Positions 36,434 to 45,839 of a stretch of DNA of 64,000 nt are shown one piece after another (positions within the stretch are counted from its first letter, which is position 1; every line of letters starts with the position of its first letter). Source of the stretch: Flavobacteriales bacterium 34_180_T64 (GTDB lineage Bacteria; Bacteroidota; Bacteroidia; Flavobacteriales; Flavobacteriaceae); assembly GCA_002162765.1 (NCBI GenBank), contig MAAR01000011.1, positions 1-64,000 of the forward strand. Direction: 5' to 3'. The notes under the pieces are model-generated. The model saw only the letters and a program-made list of their open reading frames with translations, had not been told where the DNA came from and ran no database searches. Position numbers and translations under genes: made by a program.

Positions 36434-37724
36434 ATTTTAAGAGATGTTGTTTTAATTCCGTATAGCTATGAATTGGGATTGAAACTTTCTTTTTGTGCAT
36501 GACGGCTTCAATTTGATCTGGGAGCTCTTGTGAAGCTTGTATTACAGACTCTACGACATCTAAAAACTTAGTAGGATGTGCCGTTTCTAAAACAACACAA
36601 TGTGATTTTGGATGTTTCTCAAGATGTTTTATTGCTCCTAAATACCCAACTGCGCCATGTGGATCAGCAACATAATTAAAATTCGTGTAAAGGTTTTTCA
36701 TTGCCGATTTAGTTTCTTCGTCTGTAAAGCTATATGAGGAAAGATGCGACTTTAGTACATGTAAATTATTCCCGTAAAGTTCTTGAATTCGAACAAAATT
36801 AGATGGATTACCGACATCCATCGCATTGCTTATTGTTTGGATTGAGGGTTTTGGGTTATAAACTCCTGTACTTAAATATTCTGTAACAGTATTATTTGCA
36901 TTATTTGATGCTATAAAATGTGAAATTGGAAGACCTAATCGCTGTGCCATCATACCCGCACAAATGTTTCCAAAGTTTCCACTGGGAATAGAAAAAACAA
37001 TGTCTTTATGAGTTTTATGCAATTCTTTATAGGCGAACATAAAATAAAATAACTGTGGTAACCAACGGGCTACATTAATTGAATTTGCCGAAGTGAGCTG
37101 CATTTCATTTATGAGATCTTCATCTAGAAAGGCGCGTTTGACCATGTCTTGACAATCATCAAAAACTCCATCTACTTCCAAGGCTGTAATATTATGACCT
37201 AAAGTGGTGAGCTGTTTCTCTTGAATATTACTTACTTTTCCACTTGGATACAAGATAACTACATTGACACCTTTGACGCCAAGGAAACCGTTTGCAACTG
37301 CGCCTCCAGTATCTCCTGAAGTAGCCACTAAAACAGTAACATCAGTTGTGTTGTTTGAATTAAAATACCCTAAACAGCGGGCCATAAATCGTGCGCCAAC
37401 ATCTTTAAACGCCATCGTTGGCCCATGAAATAATTCTATAATTGAAAGGTCTTGATGCATTGTAACAATAGGAAAATCGAAAGACAATGTATCTTCTATA
37501 ATTGATTTTAAAACGGACTCAGGAATATCTGGAGCAACAAATTGTTTGATGGCTTCAAATGCAATTTCTGAATACGATAGATTAGTAATAGTATCAAAAA
37601 AGGATTTAGGTAGAGCTGTAATACTTTCGGGAAAGTACAATCCTCTATCAGGCGCGAGCCCTCTATTAACTGCTTCTTTAAATGAAGTAGAGCTTGCCTT
37701 TCTATTGAGTGAATAATAGTTCAT
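36426..37724 (-). CDS. thrC: Threonine synthase
   Basis: This 432-residue PLP enzyme makes threonine from O-phosphohomoserine. The N-terminal YYSLNRKASSTSFKEAV is typical of the longer, E. coli-like type. The PLP lysine is in GPTMAFKDVGARF near residues 107-119. LVATSGDTGGAVANG holds the phosphate-binding glycine loop, and SGNFGNICAGMMA is near 245. Its start overlaps the thrB stop by one base, so it is coupled to thrB and is the last gene of the thrABC operon. Confidence 0.96.
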   Translation of the reverse strand: MNYYSLNRKASSTSFKEAVNRGLAPDRGLYFPESITALPKSFFDTITNLSYSEIAFEAIKQFVAPDIPESVLKSIIEDTLSFDFPIVTMHQDLSIIELFHGPTMAFKDVGARFMARCLGYFNSNNTTDVTVLVATSGDTGGAVANGFLGVKGVNVVILYPSGKVSNIQEKQLTTLGHNITALEVDGVFDDCQDMVKRAFLDEDLINEMQLTSANSINVARWLPQLFYFMFAYKELHKTHKDIVFSIPSGNFGNICAGMMAQRLGLPISHFIASNNANNTVTEYLSTGVYNPKPSIQTISNAMDVGNPSNFVRIQELYGNNLHVLKSHLSSYSFTDEETKSAMKNLYTNFNYVADPHGAVGYLGAIKHLEKHPKSHCVVLETAHPTKFLDVVESVIQASQELPDQIEAVMHKKKVSIPIHSYTELKQHLLKSI

Positions 37725-38647
37725 TAACTTAAAATTCTTATGCCTTCAAGGTTGATTTTCGAAACATAAGTATTAAAAGCAACTTCTGTGTTTCTATAAA
37801 CAAGCTCCATAGCATTCTCAACTTTCAATGCCATATCTTTTCCTTTACTAAGAGCAAAAATTGAAGGTCCAGAACCGGAAATACCACATCCTAATGCTCC
37901 CGAGTTAAGTGCTGCCAATTTTACGTTTTCAAATTGTGGAATAAGTTTGCTTCTAAAGGGTTCAATAATAATGTCTTTTAAAGAACTTTGAATTAGATTG
38001 TAGTCATTAGTATGCAAGGCATGAACTAAACTCCCAACGTTGGCCCATTGTGTAATTGCAATCTTTAATGGTATTTCTTTAGGTAAGATTGCACGTGCCT
38101 CGGCCGTTTTTATCTCAATTTGTGGATGTATAACTGTGGCATATAAATCAGCTGGTGATGGGATTTCTAATACTGTTAGTGGTGCTATTGACTTAACTAA
38201 GGTAAATCCTCCAAATAAAGCAGGCGCAATATTATCAGCATGTTCACTGCCGCTAGCCAAAGCTTCACCTTTCATAGCGAATTCGGTTAATTGTGTTTTC
38301 GAATATGGACGACCTAATAATTCATTTATTGCAAAAACACTTCCTGCGGCACTAGCAGAGCTACTACCGATACCACTTCCAGGTTTAATATGTTTATATA
38401 TTTCTATCTCAAAACCATAATCCAGATTCGCATGATTCAATAGTGCAAGTGCAGAAACACCAGCAACATTTTTATCTGCTTCAAAAGGCAAATCATAACC
38501 CTCAATTTTAGTAATATGAATTCCCTTTTTCGCTGTTTTCCTAACAATCATTTCATCGCCTACATTGTCTAGGCAGAAGCCGAGTACGTCATATCCACAG
38601 GTGACATTTGCTACAGTAGCTGGTGAAAAAATCTTTACTTCATTCAT
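37724..38647 (-). CDS. thrB: Homoserine kinase
   Basis: This 307-residue GHMP kinase phosphorylates homoserine. The ATP-binding glycine loop is KPGSGIGSSSASAAG near residues 91-105. The N-terminal substrate region is FSPATVANVTCGYDVLGF, and the C-terminal GHMP motif is GCGISGSGPSIFAL near 253-266. It lies 3 bp after thrA and overlaps thrC by one base. The three genes form a classic threonine operon. Confidence 0.96.
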   Translation of the reverse strand: MNEVKIFSPATVANVTCGYDVLGFCLDNVGDEMIVRKTAKKGIHITKIEGYDLPFEADKNVAGVSALALLNHANLDYGFEIEIYKHIKPGSGIGSSSASAAGSVFAINELLGRPYSKTQLTEFAMKGEALASGSEHADNIAPALFGGFTLVKSIAPLTVLEIPSPADLYATVIHPQIEIKTAEARAILPKEIPLKIAITQWANVGSLVHALHTNDYNLIQSSLKDIIIEPFRSKLIPQFENVKLAALNSGALGCGISGSGPSIFALSKGKDMALKVENAMELVYRNTEVAFNTYVSKINLEGIRILS

Positions 38648-38650
38648 GGT

Positions 38651-41098
38651 TTATTTGTTTCCTATTCTTATAATATCAGCAAATAATCCAGAAGCCGTTA
38701 CATCGGCACCTGCGCCAGCTCCTTTAATAATTAGAGGTTGCTCCGGATACCGTTCTGTATAAAACATAACAATATTATCTTTACCTTTTAAATTGTGAAA
38801 TGGATGTCCTTCTGGAATTTCCTTAAGCCCAACTTTTGCTTTACCTTTATTGAATTCAGCAACATATTTTAACTGACAGTTATTTGATTCTGCTGATGCA
38901 TATAATTTTTGAAAATGCGCTTCATCTTCTATCAAGGTATCGTAAAAATCATCAGCAGTTGCACTATCTAAATTTGCTTTAGTTAGAAACGTCTTGTTTT
39001 CGATGTCTTCAATTTCCATTTTTAAACCGTTCTCTCTAGCCAATATTAAAATTTTTCTAGCGACATCAATACCACTTAAATCAATTCTTGGATCTGGTTC
39101 GGTGTATCCTTCAAATTGAGCTTGTTTTACGGTGTCATGAAAATTCTTTCGGTCATTAAAGTGATTGAATATGAAATTTAAACTCCCTGATAATACGGCC
39201 TGTATACTTGTGACTTTATCACCAGAGGTCACTAAATTATTTAGGGTGTTAATAACTGGAAGTCCGGCACCAACATTGGTTTCAAATAAAAATGGAGCGT
39301 TGTATTTTAATGATAATTCATGAAGGTTTTTATAAGTTTCATAATTGCTAGAACATGCTATTTTACTACAGGCAACAACGGCTATACTATTCTTCAAATA
39401 ATCTGCGTATAGTGCGGAAACTTTTTCACTCGCCGTAACATCTACAAAAATACTATTGCGTAAATTTAGTGCTATTACTTTTTCAAGAAACCCTTTTAAA
39501 CTCGCTCTTTCCGCATAATGAAATAGAGAGGTCCATTCATTTAAATTTAACCCGTCACTATTGAAAAACATTTTTCTTGAATTGGAAATTCCAATGACAC
39601 GTAAATTTATTTTATGATTTTTTTTGAGGAAACTATGTTGTTGCTTGATTTGTTCAATGAGTCGTTCGCCTACATTGCCAACACCTGTAATAAAAACATT
39701 TAGCTGTTTTGTGTTTCCTTCAAAAAAGCTCTCATGTAATACATTAAGTGATTTTTTCACGTCTTTTTGAGAAATGACTGTGGATATATTTCGTTCTGAA
39801 GCACCTTGGGCAATAGCTCTAATGTTAATATTATTTTTACCTAAGGACCGGAACATTTTACCACTTATGCCCTGGTGGTTTTTCATGTTATCTCCAACCA
39901 AAGCAATTATAGAAAGGTCTTTTTCTACAAGAATAGGGTCAATTTTATGTAAAGCAATTTCATTTTCAAATGTATTATTAATTGCGTCTTGAGCCTTTTC
40001 AGCACTACTTTCATCGATTCCAAAACAAATAGAATGCTCAGAAGAGGCTTGGGTTATTAAAATAATATTGATATGCTCATTCGCTATCGTTTCAAACAGG
40101 CGCTTAGAAAACCCTGGAATACCAATCATTCCGCTGCCTTGTAAGGTAAGCAAAGCAATATTTTCAATATGACTGATTCCTTTAACAGCTTTTCCATCTA
40201 CAGATTTAGAATGCTGCGAAATTATAGTTCCTTCGGCTTGTGGTTTTAAGGTGTTTTTTATGTGAATTGGAATATTTAAATCAAGAACAGGTTGTATAGT
40301 TGGAGGATATATCACTTTGGCACCAAAATGAGATAGTTCCATAGCTTCTTGATAGGATAAATGGTCAATTGGAATGGCTTGTTTAACCAATTTAGGATTG
40401 GTTGTATACATGCCGCTCACATCAGTCCAAATTTCAAGTTGACTTGCTTTTAAGGCCGCTGCAACAAGAGCTGCAGTATAGTCTGAGCCACCACGGCCGA
40501 GTGTGGTTAATTCACCATTAGATGCTTTAGAAATGAATCCAGGAAGAATTGTGATTTTTTGTTCGGCTGTTTTAAAATAAGATTTGAAGTTTGAATTGGT
40601 TAATTTAATATGAACCTCAGCTTTCGTGAAGTTACTATTGGTGACGATTAGATCTTGACAGTTTTTTCTCGCTACATTCATTCCGTTAGTCTTCATCGTG
40701 GCTGCGATGATATAAGAGGAAAGTAATTCTCCATAACTCAATAATTTATCGGTTGTTTTTGGAGACAATTCGTTGATTAAATAGATGCCGTCTAATAAAC
40801 TTTTTAAATCTTCAAGTTTAGAATTTAGATACTCTAATACTTTTTTATTTGGTCTGGAATTAAGTTGAGAGTATATATTTAAATGAGTATCTTTAATAGA
40901 TTTAAATTCAGAAAGATAAGCGTCGTTTTTATTCTTAGCGAATTGAGCAGATTTTAATAACTTATCTGTCACACCGCCGATGGCAGAAACGATACAAATA
41001 ACAGTGTCATCTTCTGAATACTCTTTTAAAATATTTATGACACTAGTAATGTTTCTTGCCGACCCTACAGATGTGCCTCCAAATTTTAATACTTTCAT
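38651..41098 (-). CDS. thrA: Bifunctional aspartate kinase / homoserine dehydrogenase
   Basis: This 815-residue fusion enzyme carries out the first and third steps of threonine synthesis. The kinase part starts MKVLKFGGTSVGSARN, with GRGGSDYTA near 208 and two ACT regulatory domains at about 310-460 (GSGMIGIPGFSKRL, VGDNMKNHQGISGKMF). The dehydrogenase half has the NAD-binding GVGNVGERLIEQI near 473 and the catalytic segments NVGAGLPVINTL and GILSG-like LSGSLNFIFN. The ACT domains predict feedback inhibition by threonine. A Bacteroidota promoter (TTG, 23 bp, TACTTTTG) lies upstream; no leader peptide for attenuation is seen. Confidence 0.96.
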   Translation of the reverse strand: MKVLKFGGTSVGSARNITSVINILKEYSEDDTVICIVSAIGGVTDKLLKSAQFAKNKNDAYLSEFKSIKDTHLNIYSQLNSRPNKKVLEYLNSKLEDLKSLLDGIYLINELSPKTTDKLLSYGELLSSYIIAATMKTNGMNVARKNCQDLIVTNSNFTKAEVHIKLTNSNFKSYFKTAEQKITILPGFISKASNGELTTLGRGGSDYTAALVAAALKASQLEIWTDVSGMYTTNPKLVKQAIPIDHLSYQEAMELSHFGAKVIYPPTIQPVLDLNIPIHIKNTLKPQAEGTIISQHSKSVDGKAVKGISHIENIALLTLQGSGMIGIPGFSKRLFETIANEHINIILITQASSEHSICFGIDESSAEKAQDAINNTFENEIALHKIDPILVEKDLSIIALVGDNMKNHQGISGKMFRSLGKNNINIRAIAQGASERNISTVISQKDVKKSLNVLHESFFEGNTKQLNVFITGVGNVGERLIEQIKQQHSFLKKNHKINLRVIGISNSRKMFFNSDGLNLNEWTSLFHYAERASLKGFLEKVIALNLRNSIFVDVTASEKVSALYADYLKNSIAVVACSKIACSSNYETYKNLHELSLKYNAPFLFETNVGAGLPVINTLNNLVTSGDKVTSIQAVLSGSLNFIFNHFNDRKNFHDTVKQAQFEGYTEPDPRIDLSGIDVARKILILARENGLKMEIEDIENKTFLTKANLDSATADDFYDTLIEDEAHFQKLYASAESNNCQLKYVAEFNKGKAKVGLKEIPEGHPFHNLKGKDNIVMFYTERYPEQPLIIKGAGAGADVTASGLFADIIRIGNK

Positions 41099-41144
41099 TA
41101 TAAATTATAAGTTTTTAAAATTATTTTCCCCTATATATACTATT

Positions 41145-41178
41145 CAAAAGTATTACTTTTACTTCAATATAAATACAA
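41145..41178 (-). promoter_or_regulatory. Promoter of the thrABC operon
   Basis: On the minus strand TTG (41178 to 41176) is followed after 23 bp by TACTTTTG (41152 to 41145), an exact match to the Bacteroidota pattern. It lies 46 bp before the thrA ATG. A TACTTTTA box on the plus strand (41154-41161) overlaps this element and could serve the divergent NAD(P)HX gene. Confidence 0.6.
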
Positions 41179-41185
41179 TTAGTAG

Positions 41186-42739
41186 GTGAAAATTTTTTCA
41201 AAAGAACAGATTTACGAAGGCGATAAATTAACTGCAGAACGACAGAAAATCTCGTCAACCGATCTAATGGAACGTGCTGGCACAGAAATTTTTAATTGGA
41301 TGCATATGCGTATGCAAGGGGCACAGGTCCCAGTTCATGTGTTTTGTGGAATTGGGAATAACGGCGGCGACGGTTTAGTTGTTGCTAGACATTTAATTAC
41401 GCACGGATATAATGTTAATACCTATGTTATAAATTGCAGTGATAAGCGATCAAAAGATTTTTTGGTCAATTATGATCGTATAAAACAGGTCACTAAAGAA
41501 TGGCCTACACTTTTAAGTTGTTCAAATGATTTTCCTAAGATCGAACAAGACAACATAATTATTGATGCCGTTTTTGGTATTGGCTTGAATAGACAAGCTG
41601 ACGAATGGGTAGCTGGTCTGTTTCAGCAATTTAGAGTTTCCAAGGCGTTTACGTTGGCTATAGATATTCCTTCAGGGTTATATACAGATCATATTCCAGA
41701 AGATGAGAATGCCGTTGTTTGGGCAAGTTATACTTTAAGTTTTCAATCGGCTAAGTTGGTGTTTTTCTTGCCTGATACAGCAAAATATACTGTACAATGG
41801 GAAGTGCTAGATATAGGGATTGATCCAGAATATTTGTATAACACACCAACAGATGCGGACTTAATCGGAAAGAATGAAGTACTTCCAATATATAAACCAC
41901 GTGAAAAATTTTCAAATAAGGGACAATTTGGTCATGCTCTAATAATTGGTGGAAGCTATGGTAAAATAGGCGCTGTAACCTTAGCAAGTAAATCCGCATT
42001 GTCTTCTGGAGCTGGTTTAGTTACAGCATATATTCCAAAATGCGGATATTCAATTTTACAATCTTCTTTCCCAGAGGCTATGGTAATTACGGATTTGGAT
42101 GAACATATAATTACGGAAATTAATTTTAAAATAAAACCTTCTGCAATAGGCTTTGGCGTTGGAGTAGGTGTTGATTCCAAAACGAGTGAAGCTTTAGAAA
42201 TATTTTTAAAAAAGAATAAAACAACACTTGTAATTGATGCTGATGGACTTAATATTCTCGCTAAGAAAAAATCATTACTAAAACTTTTACCAGAACAATC
42301 AGTTCTAACGCCTCATCCAAAAGAATTAGAGCGATTAATAGGTACTTGGAAAGACGATTTTGAAAAGCTTGAAAAAGTGAAAACCTTTTCGAAAAAACAC
42401 AATCTGATTGTTGTCATTAAAGGAGCAAATACTATTGTTATTAGTGATGATAAGTATTATGTAAATACTACTGGTAATCCAGGTTTAGCTACAGCAGGAA
42501 CAGGGGATGTACTTACAGGAATTATCACGGGTCTCATTTCTCAAGGTTATGATTCATTATCTGCATCTATATTTGGAGTGTATCTTCATGGGAAATCAGC
42601 AGATATTGCTGTAGAGGATTATGGGTACCAAAGTTTACTAGCCAGTCATATAATTGATTATTTAGGCGAAGCATTTATAGATTTATTTAAGGAATCTGAG
42701 CAACCACCAGAAAGTAATGAAAGTGAAGTACAAGCATAA
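41186..42739 (+). CDS. nnr: Bifunctional NAD(P)HX epimerase / ADP-dependent NAD(P)HX dehydratase
   Basis: This 517-residue repair enzyme has both domains fused, as usual in bacteria. The N-terminal YjeF_N epimerase has FCGIGNNGGDGLVVARHL near 50-67 and the AIDIPSGLYTD loop near 156. The C-terminal carbohydrate-kinase-like dehydratase begins HALIIGGSYGKIGAVTLA near 250. It also has VLTPHPKELERL near 373 and the ATP/ADP site NPGLATAGTGDVLTGII near 427-443. It rescues hydrated nicotinamide cofactors in the cytosol. The start is a GTG at 41186, because no earlier in-frame ATG exists and family similarity begins there (KIFSKEQI). Confidence 0.94.
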   Translation: MKIFSKEQIYEGDKLTAERQKISSTDLMERAGTEIFNWMHMRMQGAQVPVHVFCGIGNNGGDGLVVARHLITHGYNVNTYVINCSDKRSKDFLVNYDRIKQVTKEWPTLLSCSNDFPKIEQDNIIIDAVFGIGLNRQADEWVAGLFQQFRVSKAFTLAIDIPSGLYTDHIPEDENAVVWASYTLSFQSAKLVFFLPDTAKYTVQWEVLDIGIDPEYLYNTPTDADLIGKNEVLPIYKPREKFSNKGQFGHALIIGGSYGKIGAVTLASKSALSSGAGLVTAYIPKCGYSILQSSFPEAMVITDLDEHIITEINFKIKPSAIGFGVGVGVDSKTSEALEIFLKKNKTTLVIDADGLNILAKKKSLLKLLPEQSVLTPHPKELERLIGTWKDDFEKLEKVKTFSKKHNLIVVIKGANTIVISDDKYYVNTTGNPGLATAGTGDVLTGIITGLISQGYDSLSASIFGVYLHGKSADIAVEDYGYQSLLASHIIDYLGEAFIDLFKESEQPPESNESEVQA

Positions 42740-42768
42740 AAAAGGCCACTCAAAGAGTGACCTTTTAT
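42737..42768. terminator. Bidirectional terminator
   Basis: AAAAGGCCACTC and GAGTGACCTTTT pair with one mismatch around a 3-base loop, between the convergent nnr and TlpA-like genes. A and T runs on both sides allow use in both directions. Confidence 0.8.
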
Positions 42769-42788
42769 TTAATTATTATTACTAATAA

Positions 42789-43823
42789 TTAAATATTTAA
42801 CGCATTAAGTAATTCTATTAATTGAGGACTTGAAGGTCTCGGTGCATCAGGACTTACAACATTACCTTCAGGATCGATTAAAATAAATCTAGGAATACCA
42901 TTTATTTTATAATTCTTTACAAAATCAGACTGCCATGCGTTATCTGAGAATAGTTGAATTCCACCTAATTCTTTATCATTAACCATTTTTGTCCAAGCTT
43001 CAAAAGCTTTCTCTTTAGTACCACTACGTTTTTCATCATCAACTGAGATACTTACAAATTCTATGTTTTTACCATGATATTGTTCTTCAATTTTTTTAAG
43101 TGAAGGTATTTCACGTTTACAAGGTCCGCACCATGTTGCCCAAACATCAACATATACATACTTGCCTTTTAAATCTGATAATGAAGTGTTACCTCCTTTA
43201 TGATTGATATAGTTTTCAAATACTGGTGACGCCATTCCTTTTGGCATTGCTTCAAGTAATGCAATTTTTCCAGACAAATACCCTTTATAAGATTTGATTG
43301 TGCCTTCCATATTTTTGGCACCATCAGCAATATGTGCAGAATCTAATCCTTTAAAACTGTTTTGTAAATCTTCAAATCCTTTTTTGTAGCCTTCAACAGC
43401 TGCATCTAAATCTTTTTGATTTGCATTTGAAACTAAGGCGTCAGTGAAATAATCTCCTGAAATTAAATACGATTTGATAGAGAAATTATTAATATCGGCA
43501 CCATCTCCTTTATAAACCAAAGTATTGTCAAAATCCTCATAGTCAGTATCGAATGAAGATACGAAACCATTTTTCAAATAAATTGATCCACGTTCATCGC
43601 CATGTCTCATGCTGTAATCACCATCAGCTATCTTTAATGTATCACTAAATGTCCCATCATCATTTATAGAGATTACTTTTTCATAAGTTTTATCTTTATA
43701 AATTTTTAATGTTTTGCTTTCGTGTTGATTTGTGATTTTTCCACTAAGAGTCACAAAATCTTTTGGCTTTTCTTGACAAGAAACAAAAGCAGCAATACTT
43801 AATATTAGCAGTAATTTTTTCAT
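42789..43823 (-). CDS. TlpA-like thiol:disulfide oxidoreductase lipoprotein
   Basis: This 344-residue envelope protein has a lipoprotein signal (LLILSIAAFVSC, Cys16). An N-terminal DUF4369-like beta domain (VTLSGKITNQHESKTLKIYKD, near 24-110) is followed by a helical linker and a C-terminal thioredoxin domain. The active site is VDVWATWCGPCKRE near 225-237, and the cis-proline loop is NGIPRFILIDPEG near 308. It probably reduces disulfides of exported proteins, as other TlpA/ResA proteins do. The many disulfide-rich repeats of the two surface giants in this window would be plausible clients, but that is inference. A TATTTTTG box lies 23 bp upstream. Confidence 0.9.
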   Translation of the reverse strand: MKKLLLILSIAAFVSCQEKPKDFVTLSGKITNQHESKTLKIYKDKTYEKVISINDDGTFSDTLKIADGDYSMRHGDERGSIYLKNGFVSSFDTDYEDFDNTLVYKGDGADINNFSIKSYLISGDYFTDALVSNANQKDLDAAVEGYKKGFEDLQNSFKGLDSAHIADGAKNMEGTIKSYKGYLSGKIALLEAMPKGMASPVFENYINHKGGNTSLSDLKGKYVYVDVWATWCGPCKREIPSLKKIEEQYHGKNIEFVSISVDDEKRSGTKEKAFEAWTKMVNDKELGGIQLFSDNAWQSDFVKNYKINGIPRFILIDPEGNVVSPDAPRPSSPQLIELLNALNI

Positions 43824-43845
43824 ATAGTTAATTGTTTTAGTTGTC

Positions 43846-43853
43846 CAAAAATA
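43846..43853 (-). promoter_or_regulatory. Candidate -7 element for the TlpA-like gene (TATTTTTG)
   Basis: On the minus strand TATTTTTG exactly fits TAnnTTTG and ends 23 bp before the ATG. No TTG at -33 is visible. Confidence 0.4.
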
Positions 43854-43949
43854 AACGATTTACTGATATTTAAGTAAATTTTATTAATTATTAACATTTG
43901 TTGCATAATAGGGATCTTATGCTGAATTTTGAGCAACTAAATATTTTAC

Positions 43950-45458
43950 ATGGATTCCTTTCATTATATATCGACTACACAGTTGGATTTGTCAACTATC
44001 AACACTATTATTTTAGAACAGAAAAAGATTAAACTTTCTGAAGAAGCAGAATCAAAAATTAAAAATTGTAGAGCTTATTTGGATAATAGGATGGAAGCGC
44101 AAAATGATCCAATTTATGGGATAAACACAGGCTTTGGATCATTATATGATGTTAAAATTTCGAAAGAAAACCTATCGCAACTTCAAGAAAACTTGATGAT
44201 GTCGCATGCCTGCGGAACAGGAGATAAGGTTCCCAATGCAATTGTAAAACTTATGATTTTGCTTAAAGTTCAATCTCTAAGTTATGGTCATAGTGGTGTG
44301 CAATTAAAAACCGTTCTTCGGCTTATTGAATTTTACAACAATGATATCTTACCTATAATTTATACACAAGGATCTTTAGGCGCTTCTGGCGATTTATCGC
44401 CTCTGGCTCATTTAGCATTGCCATTAATTGGAAAAGGAGAAGTGTATTATAATGGGGAAACTCATCAAGCCGATGAACTATTAAAAACATTTAATTGGAA
44501 GCCTATAGTAATGCAATCTAAAGAAGGATTGGCGTTATTAAATGGCACGCAATTCATGAGTGCTTATGGGATTCATTTAATTATTAAATCGTATAAACTA
44601 TCTTATTTTGCTGATTTAATTGGCAGTGTATCTTTAGATGCTTTTGATGGCCGAATTGAACCATTTAATGAGTTAGTCCATTTGGTTCGACCTCACAATG
44701 GGCAGCTTAAAACTGCAGAACGTATTAGAACATTCTTAGAAGGAAGTCAATTGATAAGTCAGGAAAAGGAACATGTTCAAGACCCCTATTCATTTAGATG
44801 TATACCACAAGTACACGGAGCCACAAAAGACACGTTGAGTTTTGTAGAAAAGACGTTTATAACTGAAATTAATGCAGTAACTGATAATCCTAATATTTTT
44901 GTAGCGGATGATATGATTATTTCTGGAGGTAATTTTCATGGTCAACCATTGGCCTTGGCTCTAGATTATTTGAAAATAGCGATGGCAGAAATCGGTAATA
45001 TATCTGAACGAAGAATTTATCAATTAGTGTCTGGATTAAGAGGGTTACCTACATTTTTAGTTGATAATCCCGGCTTGAATTCTGGTTTTATGATCCCTCA
45101 ATATACTGCGGCAAGTATTGTTAGTGCGAATAAGCAATTAGCAACACCTGCAAGTGTAGATTCAATTGTATCTTCTAATGGTCAGGAAGATCATGTAAGT
45201 ATGGGAGCTAATGCAGCTACACAAGCGTTTACTTTAGTTAATAATATTGAACGTATTTTAGCTATAGAGCTTTTGAATGCATCTCAGGCATTAGAATTTA
45301 GAAAGCCAAAAACATCTCCTTTTATCGAGGCTTTCCTTACGACTTATAGAAGTGATATAAAATTTGTTTCTCAAGATGAAATTTTACATGATTTAATTCA
45401 AAAATCAATTCGTTTTATCGATGATTATTGCATTGAAAATGAACTGCTGTTCGATTAA
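43950..45458 (+). CDS. hutH: Histidine ammonia-lyase
   Basis: This 502-residue lyase releases ammonia from histidine to give urocanate. The tripeptide that forms the MIO cofactor is ASG (residues 145-147, in GASGDLSPLAH). The Ser-His pair in MMSHACGTG, where tyrosine and phenylalanine lyases carry other residues, favours histidine as substrate. Other conserved parts are YGINTGFGSL near 51, GLALLNGTQ near 190, QDPYSFRC near 275 and NGQEDHVSMG near 410. The rest of the hut pathway is not in the window, so the gene is isolated here. It is transcribed away from the TlpA-like gene. Confidence 0.92.
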   Translation: MDSFHYISTTQLDLSTINTIILEQKKIKLSEEAESKIKNCRAYLDNRMEAQNDPIYGINTGFGSLYDVKISKENLSQLQENLMMSHACGTGDKVPNAIVKLMILLKVQSLSYGHSGVQLKTVLRLIEFYNNDILPIIYTQGSLGASGDLSPLAHLALPLIGKGEVYYNGETHQADELLKTFNWKPIVMQSKEGLALLNGTQFMSAYGIHLIIKSYKLSYFADLIGSVSLDAFDGRIEPFNELVHLVRPHNGQLKTAERIRTFLEGSQLISQEKEHVQDPYSFRCIPQVHGATKDTLSFVEKTFITEINAVTDNPNIFVADDMIISGGNFHGQPLALALDYLKIAMAEIGNISERRIYQLVSGLRGLPTFLVDNPGLNSGFMIPQYTAASIVSANKQLATPASVDSIVSSNGQEDHVSMGANAATQAFTLVNNIERILAIELLNASQALEFRKPKTSPFIEAFLTTYRSDIKFVSQDEILHDLIQKSIRFIDDYCIENELLFD

Positions 45459-45839
45459 ATGCAGAAAATATTGTTTAACTGTTTATTCGTTAAATTATTG
45501 CTAAATTTATTTGGCTGTCAGTATTTTATAATATACTTTTGAAAGTAAGTAGATGGAATTTCGATTTCATTTAAACAGCGTAAAACCAATCTTTTAGTAG
45601 ATTATTTTATGCGTTCCTACCCAAAATTGTTTAATAGCAAAACAATTGATTATTAGCACATTTATTATTTTTTTGAATACTTAGTATTCAGAGCGTAAAG
45701 TAGTTGTATTACTAGTTTTAGTAATTCAATGCGTTTTTTTTAGGTCCCAAACCTACATTTTAAACTGCTGTTTATGTATGTATGACAAATACGTTTGTCG
45801 AAATAAATGTTAAGATAATTTTAATTAAAACCAAATGTT
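45459..45839. other. Intergenic region upstream of the 1,577-residue surface protein
   Basis: No gene is seen. The stretch carries three small perfect inverted repeats: GAATAC/GTATTC (45675-45689), ATTACTA/TAGTAAT (45708-45725) and GACAAA/TTTGTC (45784-45799). Such a density of dyads before a large surface-protein gene suggests regulatory sites. No exact TAnnTTTG box was found; TAGTTTTA near 45713-45720 is the closest. Confidence 0.35.

Noticed and set aside
41099..41185. Threonine attenuator leader peptide upstream of thrA
   Set aside because: The promoter lies only about 46 bp before the start codon, with no short frame rich in threonine or isoleucine and no pair of alternative hairpins.
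43950..45458. Phenylalanine or tyrosine ammonia-lyase
   Set aside because: The Ser-His pair in MMSHACG is the histidine-lyase form. The absence of other hut genes nearby does not change this.
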